From NCBI GenBank assembly GCA_023455425.1, contig JAEYCM010000020.1, positions 45,644 to 109,643 on the forward strand: a DNA stretch of 64,000 nt, written 5' to 3'. Numbering within the stretch: position 1 is the stretch's first letter; each line of letters begins with the position of its first letter. Below the pieces are notes generated by a model. The model ran no database searches. It saw nothing but the letters and a program-made list of their open reading frames with translations, and had not been told where the DNA came from. The DNA comes from Bacillota bacterium. Lineage in GTDB: Bacteria; Bacillota; Clostridia; Christensenellales; CAG-138. A program made the translations under genes and the position numbers. Positions 50,709 to 58,919 of this stretch are shown here, in pieces.

Positions 50709-51455
50709 ATGTCCGGCCATTCCAAATGGGCAAACATCAAAAATAAAAAGGAAAAAACCGACTCGCAGCGCGGTAAGATATTCACCAAGATCGGCCGTGA
50801 GATTGCCATCGCTGTCAAAGAGGGCGGCCCGGATCCTGTCAACAACTCCAAACTGCGCGACATCATTGCAAAAGCCAAAGCAAACAACATGCCTAACGAT
50901 AACATTGCCCGCTCCCTCAAAAAGGCGTCGGGCGAAATGGGCAGCGTGAATTATGAAGAGGGTACTTACGAAGGATACGGCCCCGGCGGCATTGCCGTGA
51001 TCGTGGACGTCGTTACGGATAACCGCAACCGCACGGCGGCGGAGATGCGCCACATATTCGATAAAAGCGGCGGTACCTTGGGCGCCACCGGCTGTGTATC
51101 CTGGATGTTCACCAAGAAGGGCGTTATTATCATCGAACGCAGCGCACTCTTAAATGAGGATGAGGTCATGATGGCGGCGCTTGACGCGGGCGCGGAGGAC
51201 TTTGTCCCTCAGGACGACGCATTTGAAGTGTATACCGATCCCGCCGATTTTTCTCGCGTACGCGAAGCGCTTGAGGCTGCAGGATATACCTTTATTTCCG
51301 CCGAGATCGATATGATTCCGCAGAACACTGCCAACGTTTCCGATGAGGAGGCCGTGCAGAAGGTGGAGCGTTTCCTGGAATGGCTGGACGACAACGACGA
51401 CGTGCAGGATGTGTTTCACAATGCCATTTTGCCCGAAGTGGAAGCGGAAGATTAA
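50709..51455 (+). CDS. yebC: YebC/TACO1 family protein
   Basis: The 248-residue protein has the three-domain YebC fold: MSGHSKWANIKNKKEKTDSQ at the start, GPGGIAVIVDVVTDNRNRTA, and the acidic C-terminal domain. The family was long called a transcriptional regulator, but recent work links several members to ribosome stalling relief at proline-rich stretches. RBS is GGAGG. A terminator follows within the gap to the SIMPL gene. Confidence 0.97.
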   Translation: MSGHSKWANIKNKKEKTDSQRGKIFTKIGREIAIAVKEGGPDPVNNSKLRDIIAKAKANNMPNDNIARSLKKASGEMGSVNYEEGTYEGYGPGGIAVIVDVVTDNRNRTAAEMRHIFDKSGGTLGATGCVSWMFTKKGVIIIERSALLNEDEVMMAALDAGAEDFVPQDDAFEVYTDPADFSRVREALEAAGYTFISAEIDMIPQNTANVSDEEAVQKVERFLEWLDDNDDVQDVFHNAILPEVEAED

Positions 51456-51465
51456 GCTTTTAACG

Positions 51466-51496
51466 GAAAAAAGCGGTAATGCGCCGCTTTTCTTTT
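51466..51496 (+). terminator. Rho-independent terminator after yebC
   Basis: AAAAGCGG (51469-51476) pairs with CCGCTTTT (51484-51491) around a 7-base loop, then CTTTT. Confidence 0.85.
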
Positions 51497-51511
51497 ATAA
51501 AGGGGGAGCAC

Positions 51512-52330
51512 ATGAAGAAAGCGATTGTTTTCACACTGCTTTGCGTCCTGGTCTTTGCCGGCGTATCCTGTAAATCGCCGGAAGAAATCAACCAGGCGGT
51601 ACAACAGCAGAATAAAGAACCCCAGCAGATTATTATCCAGCAACCCGTCCAGCCGGAAGAACGTTTGTTAAGCGTAACGGGCAAGGGCAGGGTAGATGTG
51701 CAGCCGGATGTTGCAACCATCCAGCTTTCCGTATATGTCCGGGCCGCGACGGCGGAAGAGGCGCAGGCACAGAACAATGTGCTGATGGATGCCGTAATTA
51801 CCGCAGTGAAAGGCCTTGGCGTTGCGGAAAAGGATATCCAGACGCAGGAAATTACCGTATACCCCATTATGGACAACCCGAAAAATACGCAGGAAATCAC
51901 AGGCTACAGCGCCACCAACGGCATCATCGTCAAGCTGCGCGATGTGAAAAAGACGGGCGAACTCGTTACAGCCGCTACCCAGGCGGGCGCAAACGAAGTC
52001 ACAAGCATCAACTTTGAGCTGCTGGATGAAACGGTCGCCTATCAGCAGGCGCTTGCGGATGCCGTGGCGGATGCGAATGTGAAGGCCGCCATCATGGCGG
52101 AAGCGGCGGGTGCGGGTCTTGACGGCCCCATGACCATACAGGAAGGCGCAAGCTATACAACGGATATGAGCGAGCAACTGCAGTATGCGGCCATGCCGGC
52201 GAAGACCGATACGGATGTTGCAACGCCCGTTCAGGCGGGTCAGCTTACCGTAAGCGCCGAGGTTACGGTGCAATTTAAGCTCAAATGGCCCGCGGCGACA
52301 CCGGCTCCTTCCGCCACGCCCAAGCCGTAA
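51512..52330 (+). CDS. SIMPL (DUF541) domain lipoprotein
   Basis: The 272-residue protein begins with a probable lipoprotein signal (VFAGVSC, Cys20; the lipobox is atypical at -3), a Gln-rich linker, then a SIMPL domain: SVTGKGRVDVQPDVATIQLSV (split), ITVYPIMD, ITGYSATNGIIVKLRDV and the VSAEVTVQFKL end. SIMPL proteins are exported or membrane proteins of unclear function, some linked to oxidative stress. It ends in a Pro/Ala-rich tail. RBS is GGGGGAG. A terminator follows. Confidence 0.9.
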   Translation: MKKAIVFTLLCVLVFAGVSCKSPEEINQAVQQQNKEPQQIIIQQPVQPEERLLSVTGKGRVDVQPDVATIQLSVYVRAATAEEAQAQNNVLMDAVITAVKGLGVAEKDIQTQEITVYPIMDNPKNTQEITGYSATNGIIVKLRDVKKTGELVTAATQAGANEVTSINFELLDETVAYQQALADAVADANVKAAIMAEAAGAGLDGPMTIQEGASYTTDMSEQLQYAAMPAKTDTDVATPVQAGQLTVSAEVTVQFKLKWPAATPAPSATPKP

Positions 52331-52350
52331 GCACTTACGTTATATCGAAT

Positions 52351-52387
52351 ACGCCGCGTCCTATGACAGGGTGCGGCGTGTTTTATT
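52351..52387 (+). terminator. Rho-independent terminator after the SIMPL gene
   Basis: ACGCCGC (52351-52357) pairs with GCGGCGT (52373-52379) with inner partial pairing, then GTTTTATTATAT. Confidence 0.75.
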
Positions 52388-52510
52388 ATATGGATGTAAA
52401 AAATCATGTGATTTTGCTGCATATACACAAAGGAATACGCATAACAGCGCATGAACCGGCCAATCACCCGCATAGATTACTCTAAGAGTAAATGCGAGGA
52501 GGCGTAGACC

Positions 52511-53371
52511 GTGCGCGTTTTTGTTGTAACCAAGAAAACACTATTGATTGCCGCCGCGGCCCTGATTTTGATAGCGGCAGGCATTATCGTGGCTCTTTCA
52601 GCCGGAGAAGGTGGGGAAACCAGCCAGACATATGCCGACATGCAGGGGAACGAATATGAGCTGGAGGTACTTGCCGGAAAGCGCAAAGAACTTCCGGTCT
52701 ACAGCGTGAGCAGGGATGACAAAAAGATCGCCCTGACCATAGACGCCGCCTGGGAGGATGATAAGACACCCTTCATCCTCGACCAGCTGGACCAGGCGGG
52801 AATCAAGGCCACCTTCTACCTGTGCGGCTTCTGGGTGGATAAATATCCGGAGCATGTCAAGAGCATATTCGCAAAAGGGCATGAGCTTGGCAACCATACG
52901 GATACGCATCCGCATATGAGCAGGATTGACGCAACAAAGATACAAAAGGAATTGACGGTGCTTGACGATAAAATGGAGAAGCTTACCGGCAAGCGCTGCA
53001 AGACATTCCGCGCGCCTTTTGGCGAATACAATGACCTTGTCATCAATACCACGGAAGCCATGGGCTATACGCCTGTGCAATGGGACATCGATACCATAGA
53101 CTGGAAAGATCGCAGCGCGGAGACGATACTCGATTCCGTCATACCCAAGCTGCACCCCGGCGCAATCATCCTGTGCCACAACAACGGGTACAATATTGAA
53201 GAGTACCTGCCCAAGCTGATCACGGCGGCAAAGGAACAGGGGTATGAGTTTGTGACCGTCAGCGAACTGCTTTTGCCTGGTGAAACTATGATCGATGTGA
53301 ACGGTGTGCAGAAACCGGCAGGATCGCAAGCGACTTCGTCGCAGGAGGAAGGCTTGGAAGGCTTGGAATAA
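52511..53371 (+). CDS. Polysaccharide deacetylase, PdaB-like, membrane-anchored
   Basis: The 286-residue protein has one N-terminal membrane anchor (residues 9-30) and an extracellular NodB domain. Visible motifs are KKIALTIDAAWEDD (catalytic Asp; the usual second Asp of TFDDG is Ala, as in this clostridial subfamily), HELGNHTDTHPHMSR with the zinc histidines, and FRAPFGEYND. It likely deacetylates peptidoglycan sugars; in spore formers related proteins help make cortex. The start is GTG at 52511 with GAGGAGG upstream. A 15-base palindrome TTACTCT-A-AGAGTAA lies at 52477-52491 in its leader. Confidence 0.9.
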   Translation: MRVFVVTKKTLLIAAAALILIAAGIIVALSAGEGGETSQTYADMQGNEYELEVLAGKRKELPVYSVSRDDKKIALTIDAAWEDDKTPFILDQLDQAGIKATFYLCGFWVDKYPEHVKSIFAKGHELGNHTDTHPHMSRIDATKIQKELTVLDDKMEKLTGKRCKTFRAPFGEYNDLVINTTEAMGYTPVQWDIDTIDWKDRSAETILDSVIPKLHPGAIILCHNNGYNIEEYLPKLITAAKEQGYEFVTVSELLLPGETMIDVNGVQKPAGSQATSSQEEGLEGLE

Positions 53372-53416
53372 ATCCGGTCATTCATATGCCTCCAGGCGCA
53401 TGTGTTGGGAACTCAT

Positions 53417-53453
53417 AAAAGGGAAATGCCATATGCGGCGTTTCCCTTTTTAT
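53417..53453 (+). terminator. Rho-independent terminator after the deacetylase gene
   Basis: AAAAGGGAAA (53417-53426) pairs with TTTCCCTTTT (53441-53450), with an inner GCC/GGC, then TATAT. Confidence 0.88.
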
Positions 53454-53521
53454 ATCACAGGAAATCCTCGGATTGAGAAATCTTGATGTGCGGTGTGCTC
53501 GTATAGGGTGACAATTCACAC

Positions 53522-53549
53522 AAAAAAACGAAGCTTCTGGTTAGCTTCG
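53522..53549 (-). terminator. Rho-independent terminator of the HD-GYP gene
   Basis: On the minus strand CGAAGCT and AGCTTCG form a 7-base stem followed by a 7-base T-run (seen as AAAAAAA at 53522-53528), starting eight bases after the HD-GYP stop. Confidence 0.85.
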
Positions 53550-53556
53550 CATCCTG

Positions 53557-54348
53557 TCACTTTGATTTCGTCAAACTTTCCAGAATGTTCACCAAGTCTT
53601 GGCAAAACAAAGTATCAGGCTCTTTTAAAATACGCATTACTTCGTCAGGATTTTTTGACGGCCGATATGGTCGGAAGGATGAAGCCGCATCAAAAACATC
53701 AGCGGTCATAACAATTTTTGCGTATGGGTGAATTTGCGTTCCGGTAAGATGGAGTGGATATCCGCTTCCGTCATTTCGTTCATGATGTTGGTGGATTACC
53801 AAGCAAGATGCTTTGGAAAGGTCATATTCCGCAATCATTTCCATACCCAAATCACAGTGCTGCTGAATTAGAAGCTTTTCCTGCTCTGTAAGTGTGTCTT
53901 TTTTATATATAATTGATTTTGGTATAAGCAGTTTTCCTACGTCATGCAGCATAGCACCCAGCGCAATCTCGTACAACTCCTGCTGCGTGTAGCCAAGCTT
54001 AATAGCTATCATCAAAGAAATCAAGGAAACATTGATAGAATGCGTATATATCCAATCAATATGATGAAAAAGCGCCCGTATGATCATCCCCCAGGGCTCG
54101 GATCTTGACTCCAGCAATATGCGATTGACAATGTCGGCCGGGAGATCAAACAGCGTGTTGTCAAAACAGTGGAGATTTACCGGAATATTTGTTTGCAGGA
54201 TGCCCTCCACCTGTGCATTTGCATAGTACCCGCTTTCGTCTACGATATGAAACTTGGATAACTTCTGCCGGACCGTTTTCGTTAGACGCATATCTTTTGC
54301 CAAGATTAGACGCCCGCGTTCGTCATAATAATTTTTTTTAGAATACAT
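53557..54348 (-). CDS. HD-GYP domain protein, putative c-di-GMP phosphodiesterase
   Basis: A 263-residue soluble protein with a short N-terminal region (about 1-90) and an HD-GYP domain: HSINVSLISLMIAIKLG, MLHDVGKLLIPK with the HD pair, and the HHERNDGSGYP signature. HD-GYP enzymes hydrolyse cyclic di-GMP. The GYP triplet and surrounding histidines look intact. It could balance the diguanylate cyclase at 32.4-34.2 kb. The ATG at 54348 is 12 bases from GGGAG; a TTG at 54357, three bases from it, is an alternative. Base composition is clearly more AT-rich than its neighbours. Confidence 0.88.
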   Translation of the reverse strand: MYSKKNYYDERGRLILAKDMRLTKTVRQKLSKFHIVDESGYYANAQVEGILQTNIPVNLHCFDNTLFDLPADIVNRILLESRSEPWGMIIRALFHHIDWIYTHSINVSLISLMIAIKLGYTQQELYEIALGAMLHDVGKLLIPKSIIYKKDTLTEQEKLLIQQHCDLGMEMIAEYDLSKASCLVIHQHHERNDGSGYPLHLTGTQIHPYAKIVMTADVFDAASSFRPYRPSKNPDEVMRILKEPDTLFCQDLVNILESLTKSK

Positions 54349-54383
54349 AAGGAACAAAATCTCCCTTCATACTATCAAAATTA

Positions 54384-54400
54384 AAACTGTTTGACAGTTT
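54384..54400. promoter_or_regulatory. Operator-like palindrome between HD-GYP and XRE genes
   Basis: AAACTGT-TTG-ACAGTTT is a perfect 7-base inverted repeat with a 3-base centre, containing a TTGACA hexamer (54391-54396) that could be a -35. It lies between the two divergent genes and is a candidate site for the XRE protein. Confidence 0.5.
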
Positions 54401-54481
54401 ATAGCTTATTATACTGAACATTATAGTTATAAACTCTGAAAAATACAAGTGAAAGCTGTATCCTGAAGGCGGGGTGGTGAA

Positions 54482-54802
54482 ATGAACGGCAACAGAATTC
54501 GCGAACTGAGAGAAGCAAAGGGAATGACCCAATTGCGGTTAAGTCTGGAACTGGAAGTAACTCAAGAGACAATAAGCGCTTATGAAACCGGTAAACATCT
54601 GGCAAGTGTTAAAACTTTGATGAAAATGTCAGAGATTTTTAATGCGAGTATGGATTATATTATGGGATTATCCGATATACGGAAGCCAATGAAGGCCACA
54701 AATCTGAATAATGATGAAGTAGTGGTCGTTGAGACGTTTCGAAAGCTGAATTATACGCAAAGAGAAAAGGCACTTTCTTATATGGAAGGGTTACTGGGGT
54801 GA
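54482..54802 (+). CDS. XRE-family helix-turn-helix regulator
   Basis: The 106-residue protein has an N-terminal HTH_3 domain (IRELREAKGMTQLRLSLELEVTQETISAYETGK, in residues 6-38) and a short C-terminal region of about 35 residues (VVETFRKLNYTQREKALSYME) that may mediate dimerisation. It is divergent from the HD-GYP gene across 133 bases. Codon usage and composition are AT-rich like the HD-GYP gene, suggesting both arrived together. RBS is weak (GGCGGGGTGG). Confidence 0.88.
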   Translation: MNGNRIRELREAKGMTQLRLSLELEVTQETISAYETGKHLASVKTLMKMSEIFNASMDYIMGLSDIRKPMKATNLNNDEVVVVETFRKLNYTQREKALSYMEGLLG

Positions 54803-54923
54803 CTGATCATGACCTCACTCAGTAAGTTCCCATAAAAGGATTATATATGTCGTGCATCCTCTTTGCCAACAAAATTCACCAATACAATATCGTTAGAGTG
54901 TAATTATCTACGAAATAAAGTTC

Positions 54924-54953
54924 AAAATGCCGAAGCTATCGGCATTTTTCTTT
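54924..54953 (+). terminator. Rho-independent terminator upstream of queA
   Basis: AAAATGCCGA (54924-54933) pairs with TCGGCATTTT (54939-54948), 5-base loop, then TCTTT. It insulates queA from the XRE gene. Confidence 0.88.
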
Positions 54954-54980
54954 ATGGGACTCGTGGGTGGGCAGGTAAGG

Positions 54981-55009
54981 TTGCGAAATGGAGTTCTTTC
55001 CCCTATAAT
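54981..55009 (+). promoter_or_regulatory. Promoter of the queA-tgt-tsaE-tsaB-rimI operon
   Basis: TTGCGA (54981-54986), 17 bases, TATAAT (55004-55009), 54 bases before the proposed TTG start of queA. Confidence 0.8.
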
Positions 55010-55063
55010 AAAGTGGATTTGATATGCGCATATAGCGCCCATCAAAGGAAAGAAGGGCCATTT

Positions 55064-56086
55064 TTGCAGACCAGCGACTTTTTTTATGAGCTTCCGCAGG
55101 AGCTGATTGCGCAGACGCCAATGACGGACCGCGCCGCGTCCCGCCTGCTTGTATACAATAGACAAATCGCCGCCTGGACGGATACCGTGTTTTCCGCATT
55201 GCCTGCCTACCTAAAAGCTGGCGATGTATTGGTGCGCAACACCACGCGCGTGATTCCCGCGAGACTTTACGGTACGCGGGAGGATACAGGCGGCAAGATG
55301 GAGTTTTTGCTGCTCAAGCGCTTAGAAGGCGACGTCTGGGAATGCCTGGTCAAGCCCGGACGGCGGGCAAAGACCGGCCTGACATTCCGTATATCCGATG
55401 AGCTGAGCGCCACGGTGCTTGAAAGCACGCCGGAAGGCGGGCGCTTGATCGAGCTTCACTATACCGGCGTGTTTGAAGAAGTGCTGGACCGCGTGGGACA
55501 AATGCCGCTCCCTCCGTATATTACGGAAAAGCTTGCGGATAAGGAGCGCTATCAGACCGTATATGCGCGGGAACGCGGTTCGGCTGCTGCTCCGACAGCG
55601 GGGCTACACTTTACCAACGCACTGCTGGACGAGCTTCGGCAAAAAGGCGTCGAAATCGTAGACGTGCTGCTGCACGTGGGATTAGGCACATTCCGCCCAG
55701 TTTCCGCGATGGCGGTGGAAGAACACCATATGCACGCCGAGTATTATGAGATAACAGAGGCTGCGGCAAGCGCTATCAACCGCGCCCGCGCAAACGGCGG
55801 CAGGGTATTTGCCGTAGGCACCACCTCCTGCCGGACGCTCGAAAGCGTAACGGACGAGCAGGGCATCGTTCACGCCAAAAGCGGCTGGACGGATATTTTT
55901 ATTACGCCCGGGTACCGGTTTCGCGCAATCGACGCGCTGATCACGAACTTTCATCTGCCTGAGTCCACGCTGTTGATGCTGGTGAGCGCGTTCGCAACGC
56001 GTGAGGGCATGCTCGATGCATACCGCCATGCGGTGGAAGAACGGTATCGCTTTTTTAGCTTTGGCGACGCGATGCTGATCCTGTAA
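55064..56086 (+). CDS. queA: tRNA preQ1(34) S-adenosylmethionine ribosyltransferase-isomerase
   Basis: QueA converts preQ1 in tRNA to epoxyqueuosine using the ribosyl part of SAM. The 340-residue protein starts QTSDFFYELPQELIAQTP after the initiator. It has VLVRNTTRVIPARLYG, AAPTAGLHFTNALLDEL, the VGLGTFRPV segment and LITNFHLPESTLLMLVSAF. The usual length of about 340 supports the TTG at 55064, which has AAGAAGGG eight bases upstream and lies after the promoter. A longer frame from 54863 would begin before the promoter and is rejected. tgt follows after eight bases. Confidence 0.95.
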   Translation: MQTSDFFYELPQELIAQTPMTDRAASRLLVYNRQIAAWTDTVFSALPAYLKAGDVLVRNTTRVIPARLYGTREDTGGKMEFLLLKRLEGDVWECLVKPGRRAKTGLTFRISDELSATVLESTPEGGRLIELHYTGVFEEVLDRVGQMPLPPYITEKLADKERYQTVYARERGSAAAPTAGLHFTNALLDELRQKGVEIVDVLLHVGLGTFRPVSAMAVEEHHMHAEYYEITEAAASAINRARANGGRVFAVGTTSCRTLESVTDEQGIVHAKSGWTDIFITPGYRFRAIDALITNFHLPESTLLMLVSAFATREGMLDAYRHAVEERYRFFSFGDAMLIL

Positions 56087-56094
56087 GGAGTACT

Positions 56095-57210
56095 ATGCAG
56101 TATTTTTCCTATGAAGTAACAAAGACCTGCAAACAGTCCGGCGCGCGCCTCGGCGTCCTCCATACGCCGCACGGCGATATCGAGACGCCCTGCTTTATGC
56201 CGGTGGGTACGCAGGCCACCGTAAAGGCCATGACCCCACGCGATCTCAAAGAGGTCGGCGCCGGCATCATACTTTCCAACACCTACCATTTGTACCTTCG
56301 CCCCGGTCATGAGCTGGTGCGCGAGGCGGGCGGCTTGCATGCATTCATAGGTTGGGACCGGCCAATCTTAACGGACAGCGGCGGCTTTCAGGTATTCAGC
56401 CTGGGGGATAATACCCGCATCATGGAGGATGGCGTGGAGTTCCGCTCCCACATCAACGGCAGCCGCCACTTCTTTACCCCGGAATCGGTCATGGAAGTCG
56501 AACAGGCGCTGGGCGCCGATATCGCCATGTGCTTTGACGAATGCGCGCCGTACCCGAGCGACCACAACTATACCCGCGCGGCCATGGAGCGCACCCACCG
56601 TTGGGCAGAGCGCTGCAAGGCGGCGCACACACGGGAAGATCAGGCGTTATTCGGTATTGTGCAGGGCGGCATGTACAAGGATCTTCGCATTGAAAGCGCA
56701 AAAGCCATTTCGGATATGGATTTTATCGGCCATGGCATCGGCGGGCTTTCCGTTGGGGAGCCCAAAGAAATCATGTACGATATGCTTGAAAACATGATGC
56801 CCTACATGCCCAAGGAAAAGCCGCGGTATCTGATGGGCGTAGGCAGCCCGGATTGCCTGATCGAAGGCGCCATCCGGGGTGTGGACATGTTTGACTGCGT
56901 GCTGCAGACGCGCATCGCAAGAAACGGCCTGGCTTTGACCCGCTTTGGCAAACGGATGCTGCGGAACAACGAATTCGCGCATGACTTTGCGCCCATTGAG
57001 GATGGCTGCGAATGCTACGCTTGCAAAAACTTCACGCGCGCCTATATCCGTCATCTCATCAAGGCCAAAGAAATATTAGCCGCGCATCTCATCACCATGC
57101 ACAACCTGCACTTTACGCTGCAGCTCATGGAGGAAGTCCGCCAGGCCATACGGGAAGACCGTTTATTGGACCTTCGGCAGGAATGGAAGGAAAGGGGCGG
57201 CATGGATTGA
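56095..57210 (+). CDS. tgt: tRNA-guanine(34) transglycosylase
   Basis: Tgt swaps guanine for preQ1 at the wobble position of GUN tRNAs (including the tRNA-His(GUG) encoded at the end of this window). The 371-residue protein has LSNTYHLYLRPG, ILTDSGGFQVFSLG with the catalytic Asp, DCVLQTRIARNG with the nucleophile Asp, and the zinc motif CECYACKNFTRAYIRHL. Length is standard. Its stop overlaps the tsaE TTG start. Confidence 0.98.
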   Translation: MQYFSYEVTKTCKQSGARLGVLHTPHGDIETPCFMPVGTQATVKAMTPRDLKEVGAGIILSNTYHLYLRPGHELVREAGGLHAFIGWDRPILTDSGGFQVFSLGDNTRIMEDGVEFRSHINGSRHFFTPESVMEVEQALGADIAMCFDECAPYPSDHNYTRAAMERTHRWAERCKAAHTREDQALFGIVQGGMYKDLRIESAKAISDMDFIGHGIGGLSVGEPKEIMYDMLENMMPYMPKEKPRYLMGVGSPDCLIEGAIRGVDMFDCVLQTRIARNGLALTRFGKRMLRNNEFAHDFAPIEDGCECYACKNFTRAYIRHLIKAKEILAAHLITMHNLHFTLQLMEEVRQAIREDRLLDLRQEWKERGGMD

Positions 57211-57683
57211 GCTTGCGCATCGTCACCCGTTCCGCGGAAGAAACCATATCGCTGGGCGTACATATTGCCGGGCTTTTATTCCCCGGCGCGTTTTTGGCGC
57301 TTTCCGGGGACCTTGGCGCAGGGAAAACCGCCCTCTCTCAGGGGCTTGGGAAGGGACTGGGCATAGCGGATGTCACAAGCCCGACTTTTACCATTCTGCA
57401 GGAGCATGAGGGCCGTCTGCCTCTTTATCATTTTGACGCATACCGCCTGCAAAATGCGCAGGGGTTGTATGACATCGGTTTTTCGGAGTATGCTTCGGGC
57501 AGGGGCGTCATATTGATGGAATGGCCTGAAAATGTGGCGGAGGCATTGCCCAAGGCAAGGCTTACTATTTTGATAGAAGGCAGCGGGGACGCGCCGCGCG
57601 CCATTACGCTCCGTGCGACGGATGCGCGGCACCAGGCGATCCTTGACGCGCTGGAAGAGAATTTGGGAGGTGCGTCATGCTAG
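57207..57683 (+). CDS. tsaE: tRNA threonylcarbamoyladenosine biosynthesis ATPase TsaE
   Basis: TsaE is the ATPase of the TsaBDE complex that makes t6A at position 37 of ANN-decoding tRNAs. The 158-residue protein has the Walker A GDLGAGKTALSQGLG, TSPTFTILQEHEGRLPLYHFD (split) and MEWPENVAEALP. The TTG at 57207 overlaps the tgt stop; longer readings would lie within tgt. It overlaps tsaB by seven bases. Confidence 0.95.
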   Translation: MSLRIVTRSAEETISLGVHIAGLLFPGAFLALSGDLGAGKTALSQGLGKGLGIADVTSPTFTILQEHEGRLPLYHFDAYRLQNAQGLYDIGFSEYASGRGVILMEWPENVAEALPKARLTILIEGSGDAPRAITLRATDARHQAILDALEENLGGASC

Positions 57684-58360
57684 TATTGGGCATTGAAACG
57701 GCCAGTTCCACGGCTTCGGTCGCGCTGCTGCGGGATGGAGTACTTCTTGCAGAGCACAGCGTCCACCACACGCGCACACATTCCGAGACCGTGATGCCCA
57801 TGGTAGATCGTATGCTCACCGATCTTGGATTTTCGTCAAGCCAGCTTGACGCCGTTGCCGTCAACTGCGGACCGGGGTCGTTCACCGGCGTGCGCATCGG
57901 CGTATGCGCGGCAAACGCGATGGGGGCGGCGCTCTCCATCCCGGTAGTCGGTGTAGACGCACTGCAAGCGCTGTACGAAAACGTCCGCTTCTGGTCCGGA
58001 AATGTATGTGCCATCATCGACGCGAATAATGACAGCGCGTATTTTGCGCAGTATGAAAATGGAATTGCGGTAGCCGAACCCGCTGCCGAGGAAGTTGCCG
58101 CATACCTAAACCAGGTCCCTTCCGGAACGCTGTTTGTAGGGGATGGCGCAACGGGTTATGAAGCCCTGATCCGTCAAACGATTGTGAACGCACAGATCGC
58201 CCCGGATTACGCTTCACTCAGCCACGCATCGGCGCTTTGCCGGGTAGCAGAACGGATGCTGCGGGAGGGGAAGGAACCGCCCAAAGAGGCGTTGCCGCTG
58301 TATCTTCGTCCCTCTCAGGCGGAACGGATGTGGCAAAAGCTGCATGGAGAGTCCGCGTAA
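57677..58360 (+). CDS. tsaB: t6A complex subunit TsaB
   Basis: TsaB is the ASKHA-fold scaffold that binds TsaD and TsaE. The 227-residue protein has LGIETASSTASVALLRDG, VNCGPGSFTGVRIGVCAANAM (split) and IPVVGVDALQAL. TsaD is not encoded in the window. It is followed by rimI, as in many Firmicutes. RBS is GGGAGGTG. Confidence 0.95.
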   Translation: MLVLGIETASSTASVALLRDGVLLAEHSVHHTRTHSETVMPMVDRMLTDLGFSSSQLDAVAVNCGPGSFTGVRIGVCAANAMGAALSIPVVGVDALQALYENVRFWSGNVCAIIDANNDSAYFAQYENGIAVAEPAAEEVAAYLNQVPSGTLFVGDGATGYEALIRQTIVNAQIAPDYASLSHASALCRVAERMLREGKEPPKEALPLYLRPSQAERMWQKLHGESA

Positions 58361-58389
58361 GGGAAACGCGCAGGAAAGAAGGAATATAT

Positions 58390-58866
58390 ATGGAAGAAGC
58401 GCTCTTCCGCCCCATGACAAAAGCCGATCTTCCCGCTGTGGCGGAACTGGAAATACAATGCTTCCGTTCCCCCTGGACGCTCAATATGCTCAAAGGGGAA
58501 CTCAAAAACCGCCTGGCCCACTACCATGTGCTGGAGCTTGACGGCAAAATCATCGCCTATGCGGGTATGTGGGTGCTCTTTGAAGAAGCGCATATCACAA
58601 ACGTCGCCGTATCGCCGGATCACCGCAGAAATGGCTATGGCAGGCGCATCATGCTCGAAAGCATGCGCGCGGCGGTAACGTTCCATGCCACGCAGATGAC
58701 GCTGGAGGTGCGCGAAACCAATTTCGGCGCACAGGCGCTCTATGAAGGGCTGGGGTTCCAGATGGCGGGCCGCCGCAAAAAGTATTATTCCGATACGGGC
58801 GAAGACGCCTTTATTCTGTGGAACAAGGACATTGTGAAAACCATCGAACAGTTGCATGCATGCTAG
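58390..58866 (+). CDS. rimI: Ribosomal protein S18 alanine N-acetyltransferase RimI-like
   Basis: A GNAT acetyltransferase of 158 residues with FRPMTKADLPAVAELEIQCF, the acetyl-CoA loop VSPDHRRNGYGRRIM, and the RimI-type LEVRETNFGAQALYEGLGFQ (residues about 98-117). RimI acetylates the N-terminus of S18; in Firmicutes its position next to tsaB is conserved, and target specificity may be wider. The ATG at 58390 follows AAGAAGGA; an upstream reading lies inside tsaB. Confidence 0.93.
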   Translation: MEEALFRPMTKADLPAVAELEIQCFRSPWTLNMLKGELKNRLAHYHVLELDGKIIAYAGMWVLFEEAHITNVAVSPDHRRNGYGRRIMLESMRAAVTFHATQMTLEVRETNFGAQALYEGLGFQMAGRRKKYYSDTGEDAFILWNKDIVKTIEQLHAC

Positions 58867-58881
58867 TCCGGGGTCTATAAT
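58852..58881 (+). promoter_or_regulatory. Candidate promoter for the second alpha/beta hydrolase
   Basis: TTGCAT (58852-58857), 18 bases, TATAAT (58876-58881), overlapping the end of rimI and 39 bases before the TTG start. Confidence 0.65.
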
Positions 58882-58919
58882 AGCGTAGTACATCATTAGG
58901 CTGAAATGGAGGGAACGCC

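Noticed and set aside
54863..55063. 67-residue N-terminal extension of QueA
   Set aside because: It would begin upstream of a terminator and of a good promoter; QueA proteins start at the QTSDFFYELP segment.
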